Assembly (NCBI GenBank): GCA_013399875.1
Contig: VXAZ01004030.1
Location: 24,575-88,574 of the forward strand
DNA from: Gymnorhina tibicen
Lineage: Eukaryota > Chordata > Aves > Passeriformes > Artamidae
Length of the DNA: 64,000 nt
Direction: 5' to 3'
Positions within the stretch are counted from its first letter, which is position 1. Each line of letters begins with the position of its first letter. The translations under genes were made by a program, and so were the position numbers. Below, one piece after another: positions 34,949-47,139 of this stretch. The notes under the pieces were generated by a model that worked only from the letters and a program-made list of their open reading frames with translations, did no database searches and was not told the origin of the DNA.

Positions 34949-37900
34949 CATGGAGCAAAATGCCTGGAACACTCCTGGTGACACAGCCTGCTGTGGGCAG
35001 TGGACAAAGGATGTCCCCCAGTTGCCTGCCCATGGTCCCTTTGGCTGCCCCTGTCCTGCTCCCAGTCTCTCCCAGCTGTGCTCCCAGCAGGGCTGACTCA
35101 GCAGCTGCAGCTGTGAGCTCCAGTCCCAGCCCCACGGGGCACTGTCACTGCCCACACTCAGACTGTTCATATTCTAAAGGCTTGAAGGGGCTCTGGACGG
35201 GGACAGGGAGGAATCCTCAGGAGAACACAGCTTGTACTCGAACTGCTGAGCCACACGTGTCAGAGCAGCTCAGTCCTTCCTGATCCATGGCCAGGATATC
35301 TGCTGAACCAGGCCATCAGTGGGGCTTCTTCCACACTGCATTCCCCCTCTCTTGCCTCCAGCTTTGATGGGAAAGGTCTTGCTGATGGAAATGACATCAG
35401 AGCCACAGCATCCCTCCATGAAGTGTTGATCCCAGTGAATCACAGTTATCCATTAGCAAAGGAAAAAAAACCTTTCAAAACCAGTTGGATGAAATTCCTC
35501 TTCCATAAAATCTGTCCACAGCAGGTGTTGCAGCTTGGCAGCAGAGATGGGGTCCCCTGGAGCGAGGGTCACCACACCTGTGTGTCAGGGACCCCATTTA
35601 GGATGGGACAAATCCCCACCTGCACAGGCCTTTGGGATCCACTTCCCCGTCCACAGGCAGAGGAACAGCCCCATCCCCTGTGCAGGAGGATGGGAAGGTG
35701 GACGGAGGGGCGGAGGACAAACGCCCTCCCCGTGTGCCCACAACAAGGAGGGGCGCAATCATCTCATTGCCAGCTTGGGGTGTCCTCCCAGACAGACCTG
35801 AAAACCTGCAAAAAGGGTTTCTCCTTTGGTTCTGTTCCTGCTTGGAACTACCAGCGAGCAATCCCTGGAGACAGATTCTGAGGATTACGGATGAACACGG
35901 TGTGTTCCCACCACTACTGGAGGGGCTCTTGTGTTGCTGCCTCTTCAGCACTGCCAGGGCTCTGTGTGGGGACAGTGCCAGGGGACAGTGGGTGCTGAGG
36001 GGTGCAGCTCTGTGCTGGTGATGGGGAGTCCATTCTTCCCAGGGATCTCCTCCCTCCTGGCTCCTTGCTGCTGACTTTGTCTCTGATTTCATTGCTGGCA
36101 TCAACATCAGGAGCAGAAAATTGAGCGTAACTTGCACAGGAGAAAGGAAGGGAGAGGGAGGATCCTGAGATGGGGAACAGTCAACAAGGTCCTGAGCCCT
36201 GCTGGGTGAATCCCACTCAGCTCAGTGACATCTGAGTGTAAAATATGTCTGGGAATATCCATAAGAGTTGTCCCAATCCCAGCAAAGCACAAAGCAGGAG
36301 TGAAACTCCCTTCGTTTGAACTCCTTTCCTACCTCACCAATACCAGAGCTCAGCCTTTGCCTCTTCCAAGCTCCTACTGGAATTCCTGCTGCCCACTGTA
36401 TCCCCTTCTTCAATATTTGTCATTCCAATGGCCTTCTAATGCCTGTAAACACAGGAATTGGCATCTGGACAGCAGGAAATCTAGGAAATTAGCACGAGGG
36501 ACTCTTCTGGGATTGTGGCCAATGTCTAGTCCTAGGAGCCACCGAAAGCTCGGCAGAGTTGAGCTCTAGAAAGCAGGAATGGTGTCACTGGGTTGGCAGA
36601 GTGCAGCTCCTGCTCCATTCAGGATAAGTGACAGGAATTCCTTGTCTGCTTTGCATTATCCACAGGGAGCCAAACTCCCTGAGATCCTGATCTGGGCAGG
36701 GCAAGCCCAGCTCATCCTTCAGCTGCTGGGGGGAAATGCCACAATGGTCTCTTTTTTCTCTGTTTTTCCCTTGCAGGTTCATCCTACATTTTTGTCACCT
36801 GGTCTGGCTTCCTCGTGCCCATGGAGCAGGAATTTGGATTACAAGCCTCACTAATTACCGTACAAGGGAGTCACACTGAGCCTATGGCCCAAACAGGAGG
36901 TTCCACGGGAGCCTGTCACAGCATCCAGCAAATCTTCCAGCTTTTCCATGGGCTTTGGGGCAGTGCTGACCCCATGACCAAGCTGCTCTCTGCTCCTGAG
37001 CTTCACATTCCAGTGTAGGCTTGAATCCTTCAAGAGTCTCGATGATGCATTTTGGGGTGAGTAGGAGAGGACAGGGAATGCAGGACCTTGGGAAATCCTT
37101 CAGCGCTGGCATGATAGGACAGATCCGAGCAGGAATGGCAGGAGGTGGCTGGTGAGGTCCCAGTCAGTGGCCTGTGAGTGTGGACAAGTGCACACTGAGC
37201 TGGGCACACACAGCAGGGCTGGCAGCTCACCCTGGCACTGTCCCAGCACAGGCACTGATTTCCTGCTCCATCCTTCTGGCTGGACAATGAGTTTGCACCC
37301 AAACACACCTGAACCCTCCGCAGAGGCTGGATCATGGAGCTGGGCTGGCAGGAATCAGATCTGCTGAGATCCTAGGGCTGTTCTGCACAGCAGCTTCTGC
37401 CCAGCTGGGATGGACAGATCTGTCCCCATCTCGGTGACACGAGGGAGATGTTCACTCCCAGGGTCTGTACCACACCTTTTTGGCAGCCCCGGGGGGGATT
37501 TGGAGACAGATCACAAATGCAGCACTTTGGACACTCCCTGTCACTCACCCAGGTGGGAACTGGCTGTGGCAGAGGTGGAAGACCCAGCAGCACCCCAGAG
37601 TGGGGCACAGACCCTGCCACGCTGCCCCACAGCATCCCAGGGCCATCCAAACATCTTCCCATGGTCTCTGCTCCCTCCTTATGCACCATCAGCCCCAGGA
37701 AAAAGCTGGAATAAGCCATGGCCCTGCTGATGCCCTTCACTCCTGGCTGGCAGGGCCTCCCTCCTTCTGGGAAGCTCAGCACCAGTCCCAGTGCTGGGAA
37801 CCCCAAGGGATGGTGCAGCCTGGAGCCCCCAGTCTGACTTGCACACATAATCCTGGAGTGCACGTTCCCTTGGGCTGTGGCACTGCCCTTCTCTGGCCCC

Positions 37901-38659
37901 CATCCCATGCCAGCTGTGTGTGACAGGCTGCTCCTGCCTGCACAGACCTCCAAACCCCAGCAGGAGAGAGGGGCACAGGAGAATCTCTGTGGTTCGATGA
38001 AGAGAAGCAGCCTCCTGATAAGCTCTGTGCCCAAGCCTTCCTAGCCTGGCCCAAGGGGTGGCTGCAGTGCCAGGAGGGCACAGCCAGCTCCACTTTATGG
38101 CCCACTGGGTCCTATGGGGTGGCATCCACCATATGTGGACAGCAATGGTTTATTTTTTCAGCATCCCAAGGTCACCCTGGAGATGAAGCCACTAGCACGG
38201 TGACCCCAAGGATGGGCACCTGAGCTGCCAGGCCAGGAGCTGTGTTTTTGGGGAGATAACACCCATTTCCTAAAACCCTGTGCCGATCCACTCGGGATCT
38301 ACCACAGAGCTGAGCCCATCTGTGCAGAGCAGGAGAAAAATGGCCCTGCCAAATCTTGGGATTGTTTCTGGCATTCTTCTACCCCAGCTCTGAGGGTCTG
38401 GGCCAATATTTCCTGCTCTTCTGAGCATCCTGGAATCTGAATGATGCCAGGAGAAGGTGGGACAGTTTGAAGGGAAACAGGAGCATGAGCAGGGCATGTT
38501 TCACACAACCAAACCCTTTGCTGGCACCAGTTAAAGGTTGCATAACCATCCAAAAATGCCTTATTTATCACTGTGGTGTTAAATGCTCAGATCACACTCC
38601 ATATCCTTTTAAATTTTCAGCTTTTGAGCTGCTCCGAGTCCTTCACCCCTCGCAGATGA
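34949..38659. other. Intergenic DNA downstream of RTN4R, no gene seen
   Basis: 3.7 kb largely free of recognised repeats. A textbook acceptor-like string (TTTTTCCCTTGCAG, near 36762-36776) opens onto a frame that stops within 30 codons, so I do not call an exon. Confidence 0.5.
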
Positions 38660-38682
38660 CAAGCACTTAGGAAAAAGAAATC

Positions 38683-38688
38683 TTTATT
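38683..38688 (-). terminator. Polyadenylation signal AATAAA of RTN4R
   Basis: Plus-strand TTTATT reads AATAAA on the minus strand. It is the first canonical hexamer in the sense direction after the stop codon, about 600 bases downstream, a plausible 3' UTR length. Confidence 0.7.
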
Positions 38689-39111
38689 TTATAGTTTTTT
38701 TTATACTTGTACACAAGTAAAATAAAATGCATATCTATATATACTGCAATCTTGTGGAGGGGAAGGCAGCATTCTTTAACAAATGCTGCCCGTAAACGTG
38801 GTGTGAAGGATGGAATGGAGACAGAAAAACTGCAAGAGTCATCAACATAGGATTAAAACAGCATCAAATCCATTACCTCTGCAAATGGGAACCTGCAACA
38901 TTGTTCAGTGTGATGGCGAGTTACAAACGGATTTTAGACATTCTTTTCAGAGCATTTCTTACACTTCTTTTTTTTTTTTTCCTGTAAATAAACCATATTT
39001 CTTTACCATCTGCTGTAGCAAAATCTGCTTTGTGGGCAAGTGCAGTTCTGAAGACCAAAGGTATAATTCACAGGTTTCAGGACAAATAAATTATGTACAT
39101 CTCGGTATTTG

Positions 39112-39148
39112 TCTTGTTTTGTTTTTGTTTGTTTGTTTGTTTGTTTTT
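39112..39148. repeat. (TTTG)n microsatellite in the RTN4R 3' UTR
   Basis: Plus strand shows consecutive TTTG units after TTGTTTTGTTTTTG. In the transcript it reads as a CAAA repeat. A separate T13 run lies at 38968-38980. Confidence 0.85.
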
Positions 39149-39285
39149 AATAAAGGCATCCAGTTAAGTTTTGTGTAACAAAGCTTTCTCAGAGTGGATG
39201 GGAGTCCTGCTTTTGTTTGCAACATTTAAGGAGGTCAGCAAAAGTCGAGTATTAAAGTGTCATCAGCCCAGGAAAAGAGTTAATT

Positions 39286-40712
39286 TTAGCAGAACAACAG
39301 TAAGCTCCACACCAAGGGGGGGATCAAAAGGCTTAGGCTGAGCTGTAACGTGGAGCTGTTCCCCTGCTGGGTGAGGCGGCACTGGGCCTTTGATCTGTTC
39401 TTTTTAGAGCAGCCCTGCCTCTTTTTGGTTGGGACTGTGGAAGGTTCAATGGGCTCTAGAAATTCGGGTCTCAACTTGGTCAAAGGAGGGTCTACAATGC
39501 TGGGGAAGGTCCCAAAGGGGGAATCGTTTATCTGCTTGTTGCTGCTGTTTTTGGAAGGGTCCGTCTCCACGTACTTGGGCCTGGACATGTTCTCCTTCTC
39601 CTTGAGGTGGTTGTTGGATGAGCGGCTGCTGTGGGAGGAGGGCCCTGCCTTGCCTTTAGCCTCGTAAATAAAAGACTTGTCCATCTCAGGCTGGCAGCAC
39701 TTGGAGGAGCCGTCGTGGGAGCCCAGTGGGGGGAGCCCTGTCGGGAGCTTCCCCAACCTGGTTTTGGTGCTAAAAACGCTGGTGCGGATCTGGTTGAAGG
39801 AGTCCACGCAGCCGTCCAGGTCAGAGCTCTGCAGCCGCTTGAGGTCCCGCCCTGCCAGGCGAGGGGGCAGGTGGCACTCCAGCTCTGAGGAGGAGCCCTT
39901 GAACTGCTTAAACCAATTCCAGAGCGAGCGGGCCTGGCAGTCGCAGATCCACTGGTTGCCGTTGAGGCGCAGGTACTGCAGGGACACCAGGGGGGCCATG
40001 GTGTCCCCCGTGAGCACGGTCAGGTTGTTGTTGAACAGGTACAAGGTCATCACCTTGCCCAGGTCGTGAAAGGCGCGCCGGTGCACCAGGCTCACCCTGT
40101 TCTGGTGCAGCAGCAGCCGGTCGAGGTTGATCAGCCCGCGGAAGACGTTCTCCGACAAGCTTTTGATTTTGTTCCCGTGCAAGAACAGGTATGTGAGGTT
40201 TGCCAGGTCAATGAAGGTGTCGTCCAGCAGGATCTGGAGGTTATTATCCTGAAGGTAGAGGTACTGCAAGGAGAACAACCCTCGGAAAAGCCCCGTGGAG
40301 AGCTCCAGGAGCCCGCAGCGATCCAGGTGTAGGGTGTGGAGGTGCACGAGCCCCCGGAAGGTGATGGGGTTGATGGATTTCAGGTTCGTGTTGTCGCTGA
40401 GGTCCAGCTCCTCCAGTTTGGTGAGCCCGTAGAAGGCCCCAGGCTCGATGAGGCTGATGTTGTTGGAGTGGATCCACAGGATGGTCATGTTGCGGCAGGA
40501 GGTGAAGCTGGTGGCCCTCACCAGGGTTATCCGGTTGTTGTGCAGGAAGATGCGCTGGCTTTGGATGGGGATCTCCGTGGGGATCGCTGTCAGCCCCTGC
40601 TGCTGGCAGCTGATGGTGATCTTGGGTTCACTGTAGCATACACACGCCCCGGGGCAGGACTCCACTTCTGACGGGATGTTCAAGCAAAGCACCAAAATCA
40701 GCAGTTTGCTTC
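39286..40712 (-). CDS. RTN4R: Nogo-66 receptor (reticulon-4 receptor, NgR1), coding exon 2
   Basis: GPI-anchored leucine-rich-repeat receptor of neurons. In mammals it binds Nogo-66, MAG and OMgp and, with co-receptors, signals axon-growth inhibition. The exon begins after a pyrimidine-rich acceptor (minus-strand TTCCTCAG, AG at 40714-40713); its first two bases complete a codon split with exon 1. A hydrophobic run (LLILVLCL) continues the signal peptide. Counting residue 1 at 40695 (codon TTG, so not the real start), I see a cysteine-rich LRR N-cap (about 14-44, CPGACVCY), eight to nine LRRs (about 45-245), an LRR C-cap (about 248-296, [14 protein letters not shown]), then a stalk with KCCQPE (332-337), [10 protein letters not shown] (389-398) and a basic GCSKKNRS segment. 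The last ~20 residues are hydrophobic, as expected for a GPI signal after GNSS (445-448). Potential N-glycosylation sites include NMT, NIS, NLT (twice) and [11 protein letters not shown] and KCCQP separate it from RTN4RL1 and RTN4RL2. The frame is intact; total length fits the ~473-residue family. Exon 1 was not found. Confidence 0.96.
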
Positions 40713-40732
40713 CTGAGGAATGAAAAGAATAG
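40713..40732 (-). other. Splice acceptor of RTN4R intron 1
   Basis: Minus-strand sequence is T/C-rich and ends CATTCCTCAG before GAAGCAAACTG. The reading frame continues through the junction (S-K-L-L-I-L...), and no in-frame ATG lies in the exon ahead of the hydrophobic stretch, so translation must start in an upstream exon. Confidence 0.85.
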
Positions 40733-43160
40733 GGTGGGAATTAAGCAGGGTCATGGAGAGAGCTCCCCTTTGCAGAGGAGCCTGAAATCCCCTCTCTGAG
40801 TGTGGTACCACCAACCACAAACAGATGCCAGGGCAGCCAGCGATTAAAATGTAGGATTAAAAATGGAATTCTGCCACTCAACTCAAAAGCTTAAATCAAT
40901 GAACACTTGTAGAGATGGAGTCCAAGTGTCTCCTCTGCCCTGCACCCTCAGAAAGGGAAAGAGAGGGATCAGCACTCTGGATTTGCACATCCAACACCAG
41001 CCCTGTTCCCAAGATCTTACCTGTGAACAAAGGGACCAAATTCTGGGGCATTTCCCCCTGCCATGGGCACACCTGGCACAGCTCAGCCCCTGGAAAAGCA
41101 CCTCGGATGTACCAGGAAACTCCAAATCCCATCCCAGCAGTGCCACCAGCTCCTCGCTTTGCAGGGTCATGGAACAACTCTTCCAAACAAGCAGGTGTCC
41201 CCACACTGCTCTCAAAACGTAACTGTGACTTTCCACAAATAATTTTGGACGGATTTGATCTTCCTGGGAGAAATAACTGTGAGACATTCCCAGAATAACT
41301 TTCAAGTCAGACCTGCCTGGAGAAGTCTCAGGGCCAAGAGGATCCTTTCCTTCTCCTGCTCAAAACTTTAAGACACACATTCCTGCTTCCTCTCTCCCCA
41401 TTTTTTTTTCCTTTTGAACCTGTGCAGCCACCGAGGAAGAGGAGGAAACAGCAGGATTTTCCATGGTGCTGTTGTAGGAGAAAGTCACATGCAAGGCTTC
41501 ATTCAGGGATCCCACAAAGTGTGCAAGGCAGGAGCAGATTCCATGTGTCCCAAGCGTGCAGGCAGCCCCATGGGGCTGGAAAACCCCTGAGAGGAACATT
41601 TTTTCCTGGTGATGCCCACCCACTTCCCCAGGAGCTGGGCTGCACTGGAATCACAAGGAAGCATTTTGGTTCACCAAATTCCCCAGATGGGGAGCTGGGA
41701 ATGAACCTGGAGGGAGGGAAGGGATGGACAGAGCAGCACCTTCTCCAGAGGGACCTGGGAGGGTCCGTGAAGCTCGTGCTGAGAAACCTGAGGAGAGCCA
41801 AGCTGTTCCCTGCTCCCGGTGGGGAAGGGAGGCAGTGCCAGCAGTGCTTTCCCAGCAATTAGCAGCCGGTAATTAGTCTGATTCCTTCAAACGGGCGCTA
41901 AAATGAATGGGCAGCAGCCGGAGCAGTAGGGGGCTCCATTTGGGAATGCCACATGTGAGCAGGAACACTGCGTCCCCTTCCCAGCTCCTCACAGCACCTC
42001 TGGCAAAAGGATGCACCCTCCCCATCGCTGGGAATCTCCAGCCCAGGGACAAGACCGGCTTTGCCTCTCTTGTGGGAGGGTTTTGCCGCTGCTGTGGGGG
42101 AGGTTTTCCTTCTATGAACCACTCAAAACATCGTTCAGGAATGTTGATGCCTCATTACAAAGTACGGTGGAAAAGCAGAGTTCAAAAGGTGAGGCAGGAA
42201 AGCTCAGCGGTGCAGAATGGGATGAACTGGGGAGACTGGAGCTGCATCCAGCCTTGCAAATTCCCGAGGGGGAACCCGAAGGCAGAACCTGCTCCTCCCT
42301 TAGAGCCTGGCAGGTGCTCACATCGCCAATGAAACCGCATCAAACACCATCAATAACAGATTAAATCACACGGAAACCTCACCAAATGTTTACTGAAGAA
42401 ATAACAACTGGAAAAGCCACAGCGGGAAAGTCTCTTTCCTGCAAGAACAGGCCGGGATCCCAGGTTTGGGTGTCAGTCTGGTCAAAACGATTCCCCATGT
42501 GCGCTTAATAAACCTGGTGTGATCCAGCAGTCCGATACAGGCAGGAGGCTCCCATATATCTTATTCCACGAGGGATAAAAACCCCAGCTCAGCATGCAGA
42601 GATAATTGGAACCTGATGTTATCAGCTGCTGAGCCACCCTGCAAGGCAGAGTTTGAGTGCAGTGTTGTGACACATTTTGGCTGCCTTGTCATGTTTTGAC
42701 GTGTCATGTCCCATTGCATGAAGCACAGTAACACGAGACAGCTGAAATTCCCTGCTGGAGCTCTGGCACACCAAGAGCAGCCTCCTGGGAAATTAAACCA
42801 GTGCTGGCAACTCTCTGGCCATTCCTCTGCAGCTGATAATGAAACCCCGTGGGCAGGGAAATGGGACTTTCTGGAGCCTCTCTCTTCAGCTCCGTGATTG
42901 GGGTGGATGGGGACGGGGATGACACCGGAGCAGTGGGAATCACCTCATTATGCAACACCTCCTGCTCCAGCAAAGCCGCCCGGACTGGGACACTGTCCCC
43001 AGCTGTCCCCAGCTGCTCCTTCCTGCCACAGCCTGGGACAAATCCAGCCACAGCCCGGGTGCATCCCACAGGCCTTAGGAATATATGGAAACAGCAGAGG
43101 GAATGCAAAGAGGAACTGCAGTGACAGCATCCCTGTCCCAGCTCCAGCCAAGGGCATGAT
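40733..43160. other. Probable RTN4R intron 1, no gene seen
   Basis: Directly upstream (minus sense) of the RTN4R acceptor. Unique sequence with AT-rich patches (42340-42700) and no recognised repeats. Confidence 0.55.
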
Positions 43161-43200
43161 AAATCCATGTAAATCCATGTAAATCCATGTAAATCCATGT
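43161..43200. repeat. Tandem repeat, 10 bp x 4 (AAATCCATGT)
   Basis: Four perfect decamers in a row, with a near-match continuing into ATACACG. Confidence 0.97.
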
Positions 43201-44081
43201 ATACACGGGGACAGAGGAGAGGACAGGAAGCAGCCGGCAGAGGATGAGCCATGAGCATCACCCTGTCCTGTGCCGCCCAACCCGGCAGCTGCGCGGGCAC
43301 AGGTGATCCACAGGATCTCTCTTCCTGTGGGAAGCTCCCGGGCCTGCAGCAGGGTCCTGTCCCAGCTCCTGGGTGTGCCCAGAGCCGGAGCACTGCGGCT
43401 CCTCCCTGGCACAGAGGAGCAGCTGGGAAGGGGCACCTCCTGCTCCGCTCTGAGCCTTGGCTCTCCCTGTCCCGCTCCACTGCCCGGAGGCTGCCAGTGA
43501 GTCAGTGGCACTGAGAACGCTGCCAGCCAGCAGCACAGGGAAATTAATTACAGCAGAGCCAGGCTGTGCGCTTTAATTAGGGACCTGGTGTTCATGAGCT
43601 GCTTGGATTAGCTCCTTCCACCGAGACAGTTCCTGTCAGTCATCCCCCAAAGCCTTTTTCCAGTGACTTTCCCACAGTGCAGCTCAGCCGTGCCCTGGCT
43701 GAGCCATGACAAAGCCCAGCCGCTGTCAGTCCCCAGCCAGGGCAGGGCCAGAGGGAAGGGCAGAAGGGGATGAAGCCGTGGGAAGCCAAGATGGGCCTTT
43801 CATCCCCAGCCAGGCTGGGTGTGCTGTGACAGAGACCCCAGGGACCTTGCTATGGCTTTCCCTGCTCCTCCAAAATCCTTCCCAAGTGCCTGGTGTCCAA
43901 CCAGCAGCTGTGCCTGCTCTCAGTGTGTCCCAGACCCCAGTGGCCACCAAGTGCCATGAGCCACCCAGACCTTGCACCGGGATATTTTGATTTGTTTTCA
44001 TGGAGCACTGGGTTCAGCTCTGGCCATGGGCTCCTTCCTTTTCCAGGAAAAACACCCCCTGCCCTTAGGCCAGAGGTACAG
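43201..44081. other. Probable RTN4R intron, no gene seen
   Basis: GC-moderate sequence with long frames on both strands and no protein signature. Confidence 0.5.
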
Positions 44082-44205
44082 GAGACATTCAAGGCCAAGC
44101 TGGACAGGGCTTGGGACAGCCTGGGATAGTGGAAGGGGTCAGGGGGTGGAACGAGATAGCTTAAAGGTCCTTCCCAACCCAAACCATTCCAGGATTCTGT
44201 GATTC
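44082..44205 (+). mobile_element. CR1 LINE 3' fragment
   Basis: AAGGCCAAGCTGGACAGGGC to AACCCAAACCATTCCAGG and GATTCTGTGATTC. About 120 bp with an internal deletion after GGGATAGTGGAAGGGG. Confidence 0.9.
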
Positions 44206-44689
44206 GTGGGTGTCACAGGGAGGAGGGAGGTCAGAAGGTTCCCTGTCTGCCCATTCCCAGAACATGCCACGCTCAGCTCCCAGTAGGGAACAGCATCCTC
44301 CCTTTGCCTTCCAGGGAAACCCATCCCAAGTTCTGTATCTGCAGTGAGCTCCCACCACCACTGGATGCTGGATCCTCCACCTCCAGCTGGACTCTTCCAC
44401 CTCAGGACCCCTCTCAGTGCCCATCCCTGAGGAAAAGGCTCTTGGACTGACACCCATGCCCTCCTCTTTTAGCCGAGAAACCATCCCTCCCTCTTGCAGA
44501 ACATGATTAAAACTCAACTCAAGAGTTCCTGTCAAAAGCAAAAGATGAAAGAAATTCCAGAACCCAGAACCTTCAGTCCCTCCAAGACTTTGGCTTTGAG
44601 TTTAGCATTTGTTCCTCCAGAGCTTTTTTAAAAGCCAGAAAGCTCCTTCAGTGAAGCTGCAGCGCTTCCCCTTTGCCATCCCCGAGTGT

Positions 44690-45060
44690 TCTGACTCGTG
44701 GAACTGGAAGCAATTAAAGTGGGTCCATTATCTGCCTCTCCGCCGCTCCCCCGGGCCATCGCCTTGTCAAACGCGGCAATTAGAAAGAAAAGGCTCCGGG
44801 GGCCTCCAACAGATGCTTTGCAAACTTTTTTCAGGAGGCCAAAGCGAGCTGCAATTTGGTGCCATTTGCAGAGCCACGGCCTCTCCCTGCTGCTCTGCTC
44901 TGGTCTCGATTGATTCGGAGATATTCTAATGTGGCTTTCCTGCAGCGGAGGGTCAATAGCCATCCGAATTCTCTCCTGCTCGGACATAAAGGGAGTACTT
45001 TTACAATACAAAGCCTTTTGCTGATGCACGCAGCATTTTGCCTTTGTTTATAGTAGGGAC
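44690..45060. other. Candidate conserved noncoding block upstream of RTN4R exon 2
   Basis: Repeat-free, with homeodomain/HMG-friendly AT cores (GCAATTAAAG, TTGATTCGGAGATATTC) mixed with CpG-bearing stretches (CTCCGCCGCTCCCCCGGG). The texture resembles vertebrate enhancers, but this is judgement from composition only and conservation was not tested. Confidence 0.3.
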
Positions 45061-47139
45061 ACACCGGAGCTGCCGAATTCCCGGCTTGGAGTGGGCATCG
45101 TTTGAAATTCCGTGGGCATCGTTTGAAACTGCGCACTTGGCTGCTCCCGGTGCCTCCCGCTTTGTCCTGCGGCCAAAGGTGGGGCTGTGCCTGTGCCACA
45201 GGGATTTGATGCATTTCAAGTGAAGGTGAACCGAGAGGTCAGTGAGAAAGGACAACTGGTTCAGAGTAGTCTGGAGTTTCCCTCCCTTCTGCCGCGGAGA
45301 GGAAGGATGGAGTGGCTCCAGCTGGGAGGAGGGGACAGGGGTGAAGCTTTGCCGCCACCATAGAACACCTGGGACAGGCACCAGAGTCACAGCTCTGGGG
45401 CACTGAGGCCCTGGGGCAGGGACAGAGCAGGTCCCTGCCACCCTCAGGCAGCTGCAGCACAACATTTTGGGGCTGAAGCAGGTCCTGGGGCACCTCGGCA
45501 TCTCCGTGGGGGTGTTAGGGTATCAGACACCCCTCTGAGGTGGGACAGTCAGCAAGGTCACTGGGGTGAGTGAGCTCTGGGGTTCTGAACCACTCCCCAG
45601 GCTCTGCTGGGGATGCTCCACGTCCAGGGGCTGGAGCTCGAGCCCCAACTCACACCAAAACACCACTGGTGAATCCCAGCGGCCTAAAAATAGGGACCTA
45701 CTTCCCTTTTGGACACCCTTGGGGGCCTGAGGCAGCAGGAATGGAGCAGGCAGGTTTGGCACCGCTCCTGTGTGAGACCTGTGCCAGCCCTGCCTGGAGC
45801 TGCTAGGATATGAGCGACAGCAGGGGCAGCAGTTTAGGCACCTGAACCCCACCCCGACTTGTCCTTGGTCCCACATCCCCTGGGACCGCATCCAGACCCA
45901 TTACCCTTTGGGACTGTGGTGCCCTTCCTTGCCTGTGGCAGCACAGCCCCTCTGGAACATCCAGGCTGTGCCCTGAAGAGGATTTGAGCAGGAAAAATCC
46001 CAGCTGGGGCCAGGACTGAAAGGTCATTTCCGTAATGCATCCCGGTGGGGAGGCAGGCAGTAGCTGTGCCATTTCCTCACTTAAGGGTGTTCATCTTTTC
46101 CTCTTAAATCACGCTCCCTTAATGCGATTTTTGGACTTAATATTGCAGGGATATTTTGAAGGGAAGAAGGTAAAAACGAGTTCTATCTTGTGCAATTCTT
46201 CCACTCCATCCTCCCAAACCTCCAGGGGGTTTTGAACACTGATTCTTCAGCATCGCTCAGGGCTGAGCTCCACAGCTCATCCCAGGAGCTCAGGGCAGCA
46301 TGAACCTTCCCTGGGGACGGCTCCATCCTTTCCTGGGATGTGCCAAAGCAGCTCCCACTTGTGGGGTTCCCCATCCCTGCCAGTGGCTCTCCCTCGCTCC
46401 GAAAATTTTGGCAGCAGTCTGGATTTAGCCTAAGAACATTTGGTCAGGGTTACGCTTTTGGTGCTTTGCCAGCATTTCCCTCAGCAGCAGCAGGGAGAGG
46501 AAGGAGAAGGGGAGAGTGAACAGTTCGTATTTCAGCCCATTTGAATGAGAACTCGATGAGGAGCAGAAAAATTAAAGTTTCTTCTGTAGCCAGAGGGTTT
46601 TCATCCTGCTGAATTCCCAAGGCTTGCTGTGAGGCATGGAGGTGTGAGAGCCGCTCAGAGAAAAGGTCACCAGAACCCTTCCAAGGGAAAATATCAAGGG
46701 ATTTAACCCCAGGAGTCATCAGGTCCCCAGTTAACAATAGCAATTATCAATTATTACAGCCCAGGAGTGCCCTGGGAGGCCAGGGAATGGGAAAAGTGCT
46801 GATTCCAATTAAAGAAGGTGAGAAGAGCTGCAGGGAGCCAGGCCAGGGACATTTGGGCTGGGCTAGATGGGATCCAGCAGCAGACAGGGGTGGGAATACA
46901 GCTCTAAATAGTGGGAGCATTTCCCTGGCACCTTCTCCAAGCCCTGGGCAAACAGTGAGGCAGAGCTTCCCTGGCTCCCTAACAGCCATGAAACCTTCTT
47001 TCCCCTCTTCAGGATTCTTCCAGGCCCTAGGTCCTTGTGGGAATGCTGCTCCAGACATTTTTGCTGTACTGCACAGCTTTTCCTCTTCGCTGCAGGGGTG
47101 GGAGGGCGATACTTGGGACAGAAGGGCAGCACGGACCAT
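45061..47139. other. Probable RTN4R intron, no gene seen
   Basis: No recognised repeat or exon before the 22-bp minisatellite. Confidence 0.5.

Larger units (their letters stand above)
38660..39285 (-). other. RTN4R: RTN4R 3' untranslated region
   Basis: AT-rich sequence directly after the RTN4R stop codon, ending just past the first minus-strand AATAAA. It contains a TTTG-type microsatellite and a T13 run (as seen on the plus strand). The exact cleavage site is inferred, not seen; the left edge assumes cleavage 10-30 bases past the signal. Confidence 0.7.

Noticed and set aside
34445..35170. 241-codon minus-strand frame
   Set aside because: Largely the antisense of a CR1 copy (34678-34948); no cellular protein similarity.
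36765..36854. Exon-like segment after a strong acceptor-like string
   Set aside because: The frame ends after fewer than 30 codons with no donor and no similarity; a chance acceptor.
37372..38034. 220-codon minus-strand frame between the RTN4R 3' end and intergenic DNA
   Set aside because: No domain, no conserved start, and frames on the opposite strand are similarly long.
39631..40671. Plus-strand frames over the RTN4R exon
   Set aside because: Antisense shadows of the LRR-coding sequence, opened by its codon bias.
42704..43480. 258-codon minus-strand frame
   Set aside because: Overlaps the 10-bp tandem repeat and equally long frames on the other strand; no motif, consistent with GC-rich chance.
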